A stretch of DNA of 15,283 nucleotides. Origin: Candidatus Thiodiazotropha taylori (GTDB lineage: Bacteria; Pseudomonadota; Gammaproteobacteria; Chromatiales; Chromatiaceae). The position numbers were made by a program, and so were the translations under genes. The notes beneath the pieces were generated by a model. That model saw only the letters and a list, made by a program, of their open reading frames with translations. It was not told where the DNA came from and did no database searches. The stretch lies in assembly GCA_019100305.1 (NCBI GenBank), contig JAHRHW010000056.1, forward strand, positions 1-15,283, in the 5' to 3' direction. Each line of letters starts with the position of its first letter. The first letter of the stretch is position 1. Of the stretch, positions 1-6,661 are shown piece after piece.

Positions 1-423
1 GTTCAGGCTGGCGGTGAAACGGGCGTGGAAAATGGCCAGCCGCTCCTCCTTGGGTTGAAACAGATAGGGATTGTCCTGAATCGCCTTCTGCAACTGCTGT
101 CTTTCACCCGCAGCACTCTGTCCCAGGTTTTCCATCAATCGATGGAGGAAGTCGTCTCTGGCTGCTTGCAGCAGTTTTGCTTGTTCATCGAGCGGAAAAC
201 GTAGAAACCAGATCATCGGATCCAGCTCCTGTTGTTGCGGGTCGGATAGAATCAGAGCAAACCAGGCCTGCTGCTGAAGCGGTGCGGTATACGGGGTCTC
301 GGTCAACTCAAAATTGATAAAATCTTCCCTTGGGATCGGCGTTACCCGACGGCCCATGTCATAGTAGTTGAGCTGCAGGCCGCCAGACTCGAGAAATTCG
401 GTCAGTGTTGCTATCTGGTTCAT
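1..423 (-). CDS. DUF3549 family protein (partial, C-terminus beyond window)
   Basis: An open frame of 141 codons on the minus strand begins with ATG at 423 and has no stop before the window edge. The N-terminus reads MNQIATLTEFLESGG, followed by DMGRRVTPIPREDFINFE and PYTAPLQQQAWFALIL, which I recognise as the pattern of DUF3549, a family of unknown function found in gammaproteobacteria. Its start codon overlaps the stop of the upstream ycgN-type gene (ATGA, four bases), so the two are very probably translationally coupled and co-transcribed. No signal peptide or membrane segment is visible in the part seen. The function is unknown. Confidence 0.8.
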   Translation of the reverse strand, partial: MNQIATLTEFLESGGLQLNYYDMGRRVTPIPREDFINFELTETPYTAPLQQQAWFALILSDPQQQELDPMIWFLRFPLDEQAKLLQAARDDFLHRLMENLGQSAAGERQQLQKAIQDNPYLFQPKEERLAIFHARFTASLN

Positions 424-863
424 ATCCAATCGATCAGGTGGTGTTCCCAGTCATCCGCCTCTGACTCACTCACCACCTTGCCGTGGATGGAGTGTCCACC
501 CAGTCTCATCTGGCGACTCTCGCCACTACACTTCAGTGGGTGCCAGGCAGGTAGATCCTTACCCTCGGCGATCAGTCTGTAGGCGCAAGTTGGCGGCAGC
601 CAGTAGGGATCCTTCAGATCCTTCGGTTGCAGGGTGATACAGTTGGGTACCAGGATTGAGCGTTCCTGATAGTGCGTACAGCGGCAGTTTTCCTGGTCCA
701 GCAGATCACACACCACATTGGTGAAGTAGATCTCCCGGGTCTCTTCATCTTCCAGCTTTTGCAGGCAGCACTTCGCACAACCGTCACAGAGGGATTCCCA
801 CTCCTCCCGGGAGAGCGCTTCCAGGGATTTGGTGCGCCAGAATGGTTCAGTTGTTTCGCTCAT
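420..863 (-). CDS. YcgN/UPF0260 family cysteine-cluster protein
   Basis: A 147-residue cytoplasmic protein of the YcgN (UPF0260) family. The hallmark is the cysteine cluster C26-x2-C29-x2-C32-C33, followed by C52, C60, C62 and C75, which probably binds a metal or an iron-sulfur cluster. Other family signatures are EIYFTNV, LPPTCAYRL and GKDLPAWHPL. I chose the ATG at 863 because family members begin with a few residues before PFW. An in-frame TTG four codons upstream (875) is possible, and neither start has a clear Shine-Dalgarno. It is followed with a four-base overlap by the DUF3549 gene. The biochemical role of the family is not established. Confidence 0.88.
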   Translation of the reverse strand: MSETTEPFWRTKSLEALSREEWESLCDGCAKCCLQKLEDEETREIYFTNVVCDLLDQENCRCTHYQERSILVPNCITLQPKDLKDPYWLPPTCAYRLIAEGKDLPAWHPLKCSGESRQMRLGGHSIHGKVVSESEADDWEHHLIDWI

Positions 864-953
864 ACCATTTTGCAAACAGGGCTATTTCAAGGTGGGCTAT
901 CATAGGCTAGTTGGGGCGTGAATGCTGTAACTTTCTTAGGCCTGAAGTGCCAT

Positions 954-984
954 TCTATAGATCACTTATAAAGGCTTCTGTCAA
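954..984 (-). promoter_or_regulatory. Candidate sigma70 promoter for the ycgN-DUF3549 unit
   Basis: On the minus strand a perfect -35 hexamer TTGACA (979-984) is followed after 19 bp by TATAGA (954-959). The spacing is longer than the optimum. It would give an untranslated leader of roughly 85 bases before the ATG at 863. A DnaA-box consensus sequence (991-999) lies just upstream of the -35. Confidence 0.4.
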
Positions 985-990
985 TACTGT

Positions 991-1204
991 TTATACACAC
1001 CTTTTCTCGGGTGAGCGAACATTTGACCGTTTAATGAAATTATTTAATTTAAAGTATAATAAAAAGACAGTAATTATATGAAAAATAAAGAAATATATTA
1101 ATTGTATAGAAATTGCACAATCTAAAAAGGGTACAGCAGGATCAAGGCTTCCAGGCGATTTAGGTGACTTTACCCACAAAGTTATCCACAAGTTCTGTGG
1201 AAAT
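991..1204. other. AT-rich tract flanked by DnaA-box sequences (origin-like or DnaA-regulated region)
   Basis: This is the centre of the gene-poor gap 864-1393. TTATACACA (991-999) fits the DnaA-box consensus TTWTNCACA. TTATCCACA (1182-1190) is the perfect R1-type box. TTACCCACA (1170-1178) and the inverted TGTGGAAAT (1196-1204) are near matches around the perfect box. Between the outer boxes, 1031-1110 has 9 G/C in 80 bases, far more AT-rich than its surroundings, as expected for an unwinding element. Short reading frames here look spurious. It could be a replication origin, a DnaA titration or control site, or simply an AT-rich intergenic region. No dnaA, gidA or rpmH gene is in view to support an origin. 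I see nothing further in 1205-1393 beyond the xerD leader. Confidence 0.4.
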
Positions 1205-1393
1205 AATTAAGCGTTTTTTAGCCCCGATTGGTGGCTGGGTTCCACTTGGCAAAGTAATTTCGGCTGTCCGGTCAATCCATTGACTGAAAGTGTCATGGAA
1301 TTCAGCTCTCAGGTATAACCTGCCATAATCGGAGGAAGCTTTTATTGGCACTAACTGCGCTCCAACCTGAGGTCAGATTGCAGAAGTTCAGTC

Positions 1394-2299
1394 GTGAGTA
1401 GAGAAGAAGAGGATCAAAAGTTAATCGAGGCATTTGCGGACGCACTCTGGATGGAGCGGGGGTTGAGTCAAAATACCTTGTCGGCTTATCAATCGGATCT
1501 GCGAAAAATTGCCAGCGCATTGCGGCAACAAAATGGCAGAGGTCTGTTGAGTGCCCGCCGTGCGGATCTGCAAAACTATCTGGCAAGCTTGAGTAAGCAG
1601 GGGGTAAAACCACGTTCCAGTGCCAGATTGCTCTCCTGCTTGCGCCAGTTCTATCAATACTGGCTACGTGAGGGGCGGATTGACGCGGATCCCAGTGTGC
1701 GTATCTCTGCGCCTAAACTGGGAAGACCGCTGCCGAAGTCCCTCTCCGAGGCGGAGGTGGAAGCACTTTTGGATGCCCCGGATCTTGAGGATCTGGAGGG
1801 TGAGCGGGATCGCACCATGCTCGAGGTGCTCTATGCAACCGGACTGCGGGTTTCGGAATTGGTCGAATTGCGCCCCGAGCAGGTCAGTTTGACCCAGGGT
1901 GTACTGCGTGTCACTGGCAAAGGAGGCAAGGAGCGGCTGGTTCCACTTGGGGATGAAGCGCAAGGCTGGCTGGAAGGTTTTCTCAGCGGTGCACGAACGG
2001 TTCTGTTGGGTGCACGGGTCTGTGCCCATCTTTTTCCCACCCGGCGTGGCAGGGGGATGACCCGGCAGGCTTTCTGGTATCGGATTAAGAAACATGCCGC
2101 ATCCGCCGGAATACACCAGACCGTCTCTCCCCATACATTGAGGCATGCGTTCGCCACCCATCTGCTCAATCATGGCGCCGATCTCAGGGTGGTACAACTG
2201 TTACTGGGGCATAGCGATCTATCCACAACCCAAATCTATACCCACGTTGCCCGGGAGCGATTGAAAACCTTACATGCCCGGCACCATCCACGGGGTTGA
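1394..2299 (+). CDS. xerD: Site-specific tyrosine recombinase XerD
   Basis: A 301-residue tyrosine recombinase that, with XerC, resolves chromosome dimers at dif during division. The N-terminal SAM-like core-binding domain spans about 8-95 (ALWMERGLSQNTLSAYQSDL). The catalytic domain carries R152 (ATGLRVSEL), K176 (GKGGKERLVP), H247 and R250 (HTLRHAFATHLL), H273 (LLGHSDLSTTQ) and the nucleophile Y282 (IYTH). Length matches the family (about 298). The start is GTG, chosen because it gives the usual short leader before the core-binding domain; the Shine-Dalgarno is weak (GAAG). LPKSLSEAEVEALL and linkage to a dsbC-type gene, as in the E. coli xerD-dsbC-recJ order, favour XerD over XerC. Confidence 0.92.
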   Translation: MSREEEDQKLIEAFADALWMERGLSQNTLSAYQSDLRKIASALRQQNGRGLLSARRADLQNYLASLSKQGVKPRSSARLLSCLRQFYQYWLREGRIDADPSVRISAPKLGRPLPKSLSEAEVEALLDAPDLEDLEGERDRTMLEVLYATGLRVSELVELRPEQVSLTQGVLRVTGKGGKERLVPLGDEAQGWLEGFLSGARTVLLGARVCAHLFPTRRGRGMTRQAFWYRIKKHAASAGIHQTVSPHTLRHAFATHLLNHGADLRVVQLLLGHSDLSTTQIYTHVARERLKTLHARHHPRG

Positions 2300-2318
2300 T
2301 TGATCCGAGTTACGTTAA

Positions 2319-2361
2319 GCGCTTAAAAAGCGCCTCTAACTCCATAATATTAAGAGTTTTT
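2319..2361 (+). terminator. Weak terminator-like hairpins after xerD
   Basis: Two small hairpins follow the xerD stop. GCGCTT-AAA-AAGCGC (2319-2333) has a 6-bp stem. AACTC (2338-2342) pairs with GAGTT (2354-2358) and runs into TTT (2359-2361). Both are short, so termination here is only possible. Confidence 0.3.
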
Positions 2362-2396
2362 GATATATTTCGTGTGAGCCGTTCAAGGGGGGGCAG

Positions 2397-2435
2397 GTAT
2401 CAGAGCAGGCCTATTTAGATCCTGCTGTCTGATGC
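2397..2435 (+). repeat. Bulged inverted repeat upstream of yajQ
   Basis: ATCAGAGCAGG (2399-2409) pairs with CCTGCTGTCTGAT (2421-2433), an 11-bp stem interrupted by a two-base bulge, with an 11-base loop; a T·G and a G-C pair extend it outward. No T run follows. It could be a leader structure, an operator or an xerD 3' processing stem. Confidence 0.4.
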
Positions 2436-2571
2436 TTTGAGATCGCGTCGAGTGATCAGTCCCATAAGAGTCCCGGAAAAAGCACGGCAAACAATTTGAC
2501 TCCAGGCTGATAACAATCCCCAGGGATGTGTTAGAGTCGCAGCCAATTCAGCCAACACAGAGGTTTCATTG

Positions 2572-3054
2572 ATGCCATCATTCGATATCGTTTCCGAGGT
2601 TGATCTACAGGAGGTCCGCAATGCGGTGGACCAGGCAAATCGAGAGATCGGTACCCGGTTTGATTTCAAAGGGGTGGATGCACAATTTGAGCAAAACGAG
2701 AGCGAGATCAACCTAAAGGCCGAACAGGAGTTCCAACTGAACCAGATGATGGATATTCTGCGCCAGAAACTGGTCAAACGGGGTGTTGATGTAGCTGCTA
2801 TGGATATTCAGGAGCCCCAAACAAGCCTGAATGCGGCACGACAGGCAGTAAAGATCAAGCAGGGAATCGAAACGGATATTGCCAAGAAAATGGTCAAAGA
2901 GATCAAGGCAAGCAAGCTGAAAGTCCAGGCTCAGATTCAGGGAGAGCAACTCAGGGTGAGTGGCAAAAAACGGGATGATCTGCAGCAGGTAATCACACTC
3001 ATGCGGGAATCGGATTATGGTTTACCGCTTCAATATCAGAATTTTCGGGATTAA
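2572..3054 (+). CDS. yajQ: YajQ family nucleotide-binding protein
   Basis: A 160-residue cytoplasmic protein of the YajQ/UPF0234 family. The start MPSFDIVSEVDLQEVRNAVD and the GTRFDFKGVDA segment are diagnostic. The central INLKAEQEFQLNQMMDIL and C-terminal KLKVQAQIQGEQLRVSGKKRDDLQQVI regions fit the two-domain fold. Some family members bind cyclic di-GMP (shown for a Xanthomonas member), and others have been reported to bind nucleotides or RNA. I chose ATG 2572, not the TTG just before it, because the family begins MPSFD and AGAGG (2559-2563) is well spaced for it. The dsbC-type gene starts 5 bp after its stop, suggesting one transcript. A link to the PilZ gene nearby through cyclic di-GMP is possible but unproven. 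Confidence 0.92.
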   Translation: MPSFDIVSEVDLQEVRNAVDQANREIGTRFDFKGVDAQFEQNESEINLKAEQEFQLNQMMDILRQKLVKRGVDVAAMDIQEPQTSLNAARQAVKIKQGIETDIAKKMVKEIKASKLKVQAQIQGEQLRVSGKKRDDLQQVITLMRESDYGLPLQYQNFRD

Positions 3055-3059
3055 ATTAA

Positions 3060-3857
3060 ATGAAACGACTAACCAAAGGCAATCCACTCTCTGGCATTAT
3101 GAAAGCTGTGATCATGCTGCCTGCACTGTTGATGGTATCGACCCTTTACGCAGAAGTGACCAAGCAGGATGCGGATATGGAGAATGTCCGTAACGGCATG
3201 AACAAAGTGCTTAAAAGTGGTGAGATCAGCAGTATTACACCGAGTGCTGTGGATGGCCTGTACGAAGTGATGGTTGGACCACAGCTCTATTACGTCACCG
3301 CGGATGGTAAACATCTGCTGAATGGCAAGCTCTTCAATATTGAAAAGCGGGAGGATCTGACCACCCCCAAGATTTCCAAAGCCAAGGCAGTCTATATTGA
3401 GTCGATTGGCGAAGATAACATGGTTATATTTGCCCCCAAAGAGTACAAGCACACCATTACCGTGTTTACCGATATCGATTGCGGCTACTGCCGCAAGCTC
3501 CATGAGGAGATGAAGGATTACAACGACCTGGGCATCCGAGTGCGTTATTTGATGTACCCAAGGGCCGGTATTGGCAGTGAATCCTTTCAAAAGGCGGTCT
3601 CGGTACTCTGTGCCGATGACAGGAACGAAGCGATGACCCTCTCCAAGGCGGGTGAAGAGATTCCGCTCAAGAAGTGTGAAAACCCGGTTCGTGATCACTT
3701 TCAGCTGGGCCAGTTGCTGGGTGTGAATGGAACGCCGGCGATTTTTCTGCAGAGTGGGGATATGCTTCCTGGTTATGTTCCGGCCAAAAAGATGAGTTCC
3801 ATCCTGAATCAGATGGATATGGAGCTGGCCAGTCGCAATGGTGCGGAAAGCCAGTAA
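3060..3857 (+). CDS. dsbC: DsbC-type thiol:disulfide interchange protein
   Basis: A 265-residue periplasmic disulfide isomerase of the DsbC/DsbG family, which rearranges wrong disulfide bonds in secreted proteins. The signal peptide has KR near the start, a hydrophobic stretch at about 15-28, and likely cleavage after LYA (residue 31). The N-terminal dimerisation domain is about 35-95. The thioredoxin-fold domain has the redox motif C141-G-Y-C144 in FTDIDCGYCRKLHEEM, a probable structural cysteine pair C184/C206 and the cis-proline loop GTPAIFL (P226). An internal ATG at codon 14 (3099) would also give a signal peptide and is a real alternative start; neither has a strong Shine-Dalgarno. The gene lies 5 bp after yajQ. 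CGYC is the usual DsbC active site. Confidence 0.9.
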   Translation: MKRLTKGNPLSGIMKAVIMLPALLMVSTLYAEVTKQDADMENVRNGMNKVLKSGEISSITPSAVDGLYEVMVGPQLYYVTADGKHLLNGKLFNIEKREDLTTPKISKAKAVYIESIGEDNMVIFAPKEYKHTITVFTDIDCGYCRKLHEEMKDYNDLGIRVRYLMYPRAGIGSESFQKAVSVLCADDRNEAMTLSKAGEEIPLKKCENPVRDHFQLGQLLGVNGTPAIFLQSGDMLPGYVPAKKMSSILNQMDMELASRNGAESQ

Positions 3858-3908
3858 AGATCAATCCGGCATGCGGCTGGGGAGATAGATACAGAGTACC
3901 TGTTGTTA

Positions 3909-3953
3909 ACTGAATCGGGCTGTTGGGGTATCAATTCCGTCCCCAGATTCAGT
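3909..3953 (+). repeat. Inverted repeat downstream of dsbC
   Basis: ACTGAATC (3909-3916) pairs perfectly with GATTCAGT (3946-3953), and an inner GGGG (3925-3928) can pair with CCCC (3941-3944). It could stabilise or end the yajQ-dsbC transcript, but no T run follows. Confidence 0.4.
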
Positions 3954-3988
3954 GTGGTATTAGATCCGCCACAACCCTACCTGAAAAA

Positions 3989-4039
3989 AATGGACTAGTC
4001 TGGTAATTTACACAGTTGAGATTACCGGGCTGGTCCATT
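3989..4039 (+). repeat. Long 19-bp inverted repeat between dsbC and the PP2C gene
   Basis: AATGGACTAGTCTGGTAAT (3989-4007) and ATTACCGGGCTGGTCCATT (4021-4039) pair over 19 positions around a 13-base loop. The three non-identical positions are all G·U wobbles if the plus strand is transcribed, but A/C mismatches on the minus strand. A run of seven A residues (3984-3990) overlaps and precedes the left arm, so on the minus strand the stem would be followed by a U run. It may be an RNA element, a small mobile inverted repeat or a terminator; I cannot assign it. Confidence 0.6.
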
Positions 4040-4122
4040 ATGTTTGATCAGATCTTGATGTGGTCGTCTGCAGATCCATCAATATTTGACCTCAATCAAA
4101 AAAAGCGGAGTTGGGAGATAGC

Positions 4123-4872
4123 TTGATTATAGAAGTGGCCATGCGTACCGATAGAGGTATGGTACGAGAGCAAAATGAAGACGCAATCGGCGGTGACCCT
4201 GATCTTGGTGTGCTGATTCTGGCCGATGGTATGGGGGGAGCCAATGCCGGTGAAGTGGCCAGCGAGCTGGCCGTTGATCTGCTGTCGAGCCATCTGATCG
4301 TCGGCAGGAACAGTGACACAATGCCTGATCAGTCATCCATGCGAGTGTCGATTGAGACGGTCAATCAGGCCATTCTGGAGCTGGCCGAACAAGTGCCCGA
4401 ATATCAGGGAATGGGAACAACCCTGGTATTAGGGGTGTTCGACAACAACAGTATCCGCTATGCCCATGTTGGTGACTCACGACTCTACAGATTACGTCAA
4501 GGTCGATTGGAGCAGTTGACAATAGACCATACACTGATCCAGGAAATGATCAACCTGGGTGACTTTGCCAATATGGAAGAGGCGATGATGGCGGGTGTTC
4601 CCACCAATGTGCTTTCGAGAGCACTGGGATCCCAAACTGAGATTGTGTCTGATATTGCCGAATCGGAAGTGGAGCAGGGTGACCTCTATCTGTTCTGCTC
4701 AGATGGACTGACCGGTATGGTGACGGATGATGAAATGCAAAGTATCCTTGAAAATAATAATCTGGATCTTGAGCAGCAGGTGAATGAACTGGTCGATTTC
4801 GCCTGTCGCTGTGGTGGTGTCGATAACATCTCAGTGATCGTCGTGCGGCCACAATTAAGCAGTGAACAATGA
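4123..4872 (+). CDS. PP2C-type serine/threonine protein phosphatase (Stp1/PppA-like)
   Basis: A 249-residue soluble metal-dependent phosphatase that removes phosphate from Ser/Thr. Family motifs appear in order: RTDRGMVREQNEDA (metal ligand D20), LADGMGG (D35 to G39), GMGTT, YAHVGDSRLYR, SRALG, FCSDGLTGMV (D194) and DNISVIVV (D234). This is the compact single-domain form without a membrane segment. I chose the TTG at 4123 because GGAG (4114-4117) lies 5 bases upstream and the protein then begins just before the conserved RTDRG. A TTG at 4111 and an ATG at 4141 are alternatives. The FHA gene follows after 35 bp on the same strand, a common pairing with phosphothreonine signalling. No Hanks-type kinase is present in the window. 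Confidence 0.88.
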   Translation: MIIEVAMRTDRGMVREQNEDAIGGDPDLGVLILADGMGGANAGEVASELAVDLLSSHLIVGRNSDTMPDQSSMRVSIETVNQAILELAEQVPEYQGMGTTLVLGVFDNNSIRYAHVGDSRLYRLRQGRLEQLTIDHTLIQEMINLGDFANMEEAMMAGVPTNVLSRALGSQTEIVSDIAESEVEQGDLYLFCSDGLTGMVTDDEMQSILENNNLDLEQQVNELVDFACRCGGVDNISVIVVRPQLSSEQ

Positions 4873-4907
4873 AAAAGTCATAAATAGATACCTTGGGTAG
4901 ATGATGT

Positions 4908-5684
4908 ATGGAAAAACTCGTAGTTCTGAGTGACGATGAGTCCCCGCAAGAGTTTCCTCTTGTAGATAAACGACTGTTAATCGGACGGGATGCGACTTGT
5001 GATGTCTGTCTCGGCGATCGCTCTGTCAGTCGCCATCACGCTACTCTGATACGTGTCTTTCGCGGCTTCTCCATTGAGGATGAAGGCAGCACCAACGGTA
5101 CCCGTGTGAATGGGGATTTGATTACCAAAAGGTTTCTCAAGCATGGGGACCTGATTGAAATCGGCAAGTACAATCTGCGTTATATTGCACAGCTTCCTCA
5201 TCATGAGATGGAAGAGGAAGATCCGGATCGCACCGTGGTTATCAAACCTGTTCAGTCTACTCCGGCAGAGCCTGCATCGGTACCAGCGCAACAGGCCAAA
5301 CCGGCATTTTCCACAACACCAACAGCGGATCATAAAGAGCCGGCGACAGCTGCTGTATCGGCAGTCAAACCCACATTGAAACCGGCCACTCCTTCAGCAG
5401 CCCCAAGTGGCAGTCCGGCGCAGAACAGTACCGCAAAAGTGCGCTTTCTTGAGGGTGATCATAAAGGTGAGGAGCGGGTGATTGATCGCTCCTTTTTCAG
5501 TGTTGGAAAACCGGGTGGTGACCTGGTCCTGATCAATCATCGTCACAACGGTTACTTCCTGTTGAAGGTCGGTGGCGACAACGTACCAATGATCAATGGC
5601 AAACCGATCAAGGCAGGCGGAGTTGAGCTGAACAGTGGGGACCGAATTACACTCGGCGATCTCTCCCTGGAGTTTGAGGATTAG
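4908..5684 (+). CDS. FHA domain protein with a degenerate second FHA-like domain
   Basis: A 258-residue cytoplasmic protein. The N-terminal forkhead-associated domain (about 5-93) binds phosphothreonine; its key residues are G26-R27, S41-x2-H44 (SVSRHH) and T62-N63-G64 (STNGTRVNG). A Pro/Ala/Thr/Ser-rich linker of about 75 residues follows. The C-terminal 80 residues (KVRFLEGDHKGEERVI to ITLGDLSLEFED) have the beta-strand pattern of a second FHA domain but lack the Gly-Arg and SxxH signature, so phosphopeptide binding there is doubtful. T109 in DPDRTVVIKP, just after the first domain, resembles a phosphoacceptor site of the kind seen in other FHA regulators. It is probably co-transcribed with the PP2C gene, whose product could reverse the phosphorylation it reads. 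Confidence 0.85.
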   Translation: MEKLVVLSDDESPQEFPLVDKRLLIGRDATCDVCLGDRSVSRHHATLIRVFRGFSIEDEGSTNGTRVNGDLITKRFLKHGDLIEIGKYNLRYIAQLPHHEMEEEDPDRTVVIKPVQSTPAEPASVPAQQAKPAFSTTPTADHKEPATAAVSAVKPTLKPATPSAAPSGSPAQNSTAKVRFLEGDHKGEERVIDRSFFSVGKPGGDLVLINHRHNGYFLLKVGGDNVPMINGKPIKAGGVELNSGDRITLGDLSLEFED

Positions 5685-5686
5685 TG

Positions 5687-5723
5687 TTAACAGGCCCTGG
5701 TCTTAACAGACCCTGGCAGCCTG
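5687..5723. repeat. Short tandem repeat and hairpin between convergent genes
   Basis: TTAACAGGCCCTGG (5687-5700) is repeated as TTAACAGACCCTGG (5703-5716) with one change. The same bases can fold as GGTCT-TAAC-AGACC (5699-5712), with outer pairing CAGGC/GCCTG (5691-5695, 5719-5723). It sits just after the FHA stop, between it and the convergent PilZ gene, where a two-way terminator would be expected, but there is no T run. Confidence 0.4.
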
Positions 5724-5754
5724 CACAGATCGACGATTGCGTCCATCGGCTCTC

Positions 5755-6195
5755 TCAGTTGATACCCTCTCTGGATGTGAAGCGATAATCACTGCTGAGC
5801 AGTGAGGTCAAGCGCATGCAGGAGGCGAAATCTGTGGTGTTTTCGAGAATGCCATGCTTGATTACCCCTTCCAGCAGGTCTTTGCCATCCCAGTTGGGAT
5901 TGGTCAGCTCCGACAAAAAACGGCTCTCCTGTGGAGTGAGTTGACAGAATGATAGTGCGGAACCGTGGCTATCGATGCGTGTGATCTGTGCGCACAATTG
6001 CATCGACTCGATCTGTCCCGGTCTACTGAATAACACCCGATATTGATCGTTCAGCTTGGCACCGCTCAGTGCATTGACAAACAGGCCTGTTTGACTGATG
6101 TCGGAAATGATCCGGTTCTGGCTGACCCCATTGGCTTTGGATACAAAGGTGACCTGAAAGGATGTTTTCGTTCTTGGATTTTTACGTGCATCCAT
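5755..6195 (-). CDS. PilZ-domain protein
   Basis: A 146-residue protein whose first 100 residues fit a PilZ domain, the usual cyclic di-GMP receptor module: R4-KNP-R8 matches RxxxR, and D32-I-S-Q-T-G37 matches (D/N)xSxxG, both expected ligand-binding motifs. The last 45 residues (GKDLLEGVIKHGILENTT onward) are an extension I do not recognise. No signal peptide or membrane segment is seen, so it is probably a cytoplasmic adaptor. The ATG at 6195 is well supported by AAGGAG (6204-6209) 8 bases upstream. It is convergent with the FHA gene and transcribed alone. YajQ encoded nearby belongs to a family with cyclic di-GMP-binding members, but there is no direct evidence of a link. Confidence 0.78.
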   Translation of the reverse strand: MDARKNPRTKTSFQVTFVSKANGVSQNRIISDISQTGLFVNALSGAKLNDQYRVLFSRPGQIESMQLCAQITRIDSHGSALSFCQLTPQESRFLSELTNPNWDGKDLLEGVIKHGILENTTDFASCMRLTSLLSSDYRFTSREGIN

Positions 6196-6418
6196 TGGTG
6201 TGACTCCTTCATAAAAGTGTCACATTCCAATTTAGGCCGCTTTGAAGCAATTGAACAGGGTGGTGAATACCCCTTGATATCAGGGTTTACCTTAATGGAC
6301 TGATCCTATCAATATTGTGATTATCATAGGTTGTAACGGGCCCGCTCATCAATTTTGCAAGATCAATACAGGCGAAGCCACTGCTTCCATGCAGACAAGC
6401 TCTTCAACGATTTGTAGA

Positions 6419-6628
6419 TCAATCCTTCAAACGAAATCCGATATCGATCGTCACCTGCCAGTGGGCTACCTGTCCATCTTCAATGTGACCGCGGGTCTCC
6501 ACCACTTCGAACCAACCCATGTTACTGATGGTCTCGCCTGCCCGTGCGATGGCATTGCGAATGGCATCGTCGCTACTGCTCTGGGAAGAACCGACTAACT
6601 GAATCTTTTTATAGACATGATCGCTCAT
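6419..6628 (-). CDS. Dodecin family flavin-binding protein
   Basis: A 69-residue protein of the dodecin family, which forms hollow 12-subunit shells that store or buffer flavins. The sequence shows the family layout: beta strand HVYKKIQLVGSS, helix SDDAIRNAIARAGETI, then MGWFEVVETRGHIEDG and WQVTIDIGFRL. W39 in GWFEV is the expected tryptophan that stacks on the flavin. I chose the ATG at 6628 over a TTG one codon upstream because the family starts this way and GAGG lies at a suitable distance. It is 33 bp downstream of the mutS stop on the same strand with no visible terminator between, so it may be read from the mutS transcript as well as from its own promoter. Confidence 0.9.
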   Translation of the reverse strand: MSDHVYKKIQLVGSSQSSSDDAIRNAIARAGETISNMGWFEVVETRGHIEDGQVAHWQVTIDIGFRLKD

Positions 6629-6661
6629 CAAACACCTCGGTGATGGTAATGGTTGGGGAAT

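Noticed and set aside
985..1002. LexA-box-like sequence ACTGTTTATACACACC
   Set aside because: The left half fits CTGT but the right half reads ACCT instead of ACAG; the DnaA-box reading of the same bases is a better match.
1280..1319. TTGACT (1280-1285) and TATAAC (1314-1319) as an xerD promoter
   Set aside because: The 28-bp spacing is too long for a sigma70 promoter; no better pair was found.
1160..1351. Small minus-strand open frames in the ycgN-xerD gap (also 991-1191)
   Set aside because: They cross the AT-rich and DnaA-box region, lack ribosome binding sites and resemble no known protein.
3069..3698. A 209-codon minus-strand open frame opposite dsbC
   Set aside because: Antisense to a gene with clear signal peptide, CGYC and cis-proline motifs; its translation shows no recognisable domain.
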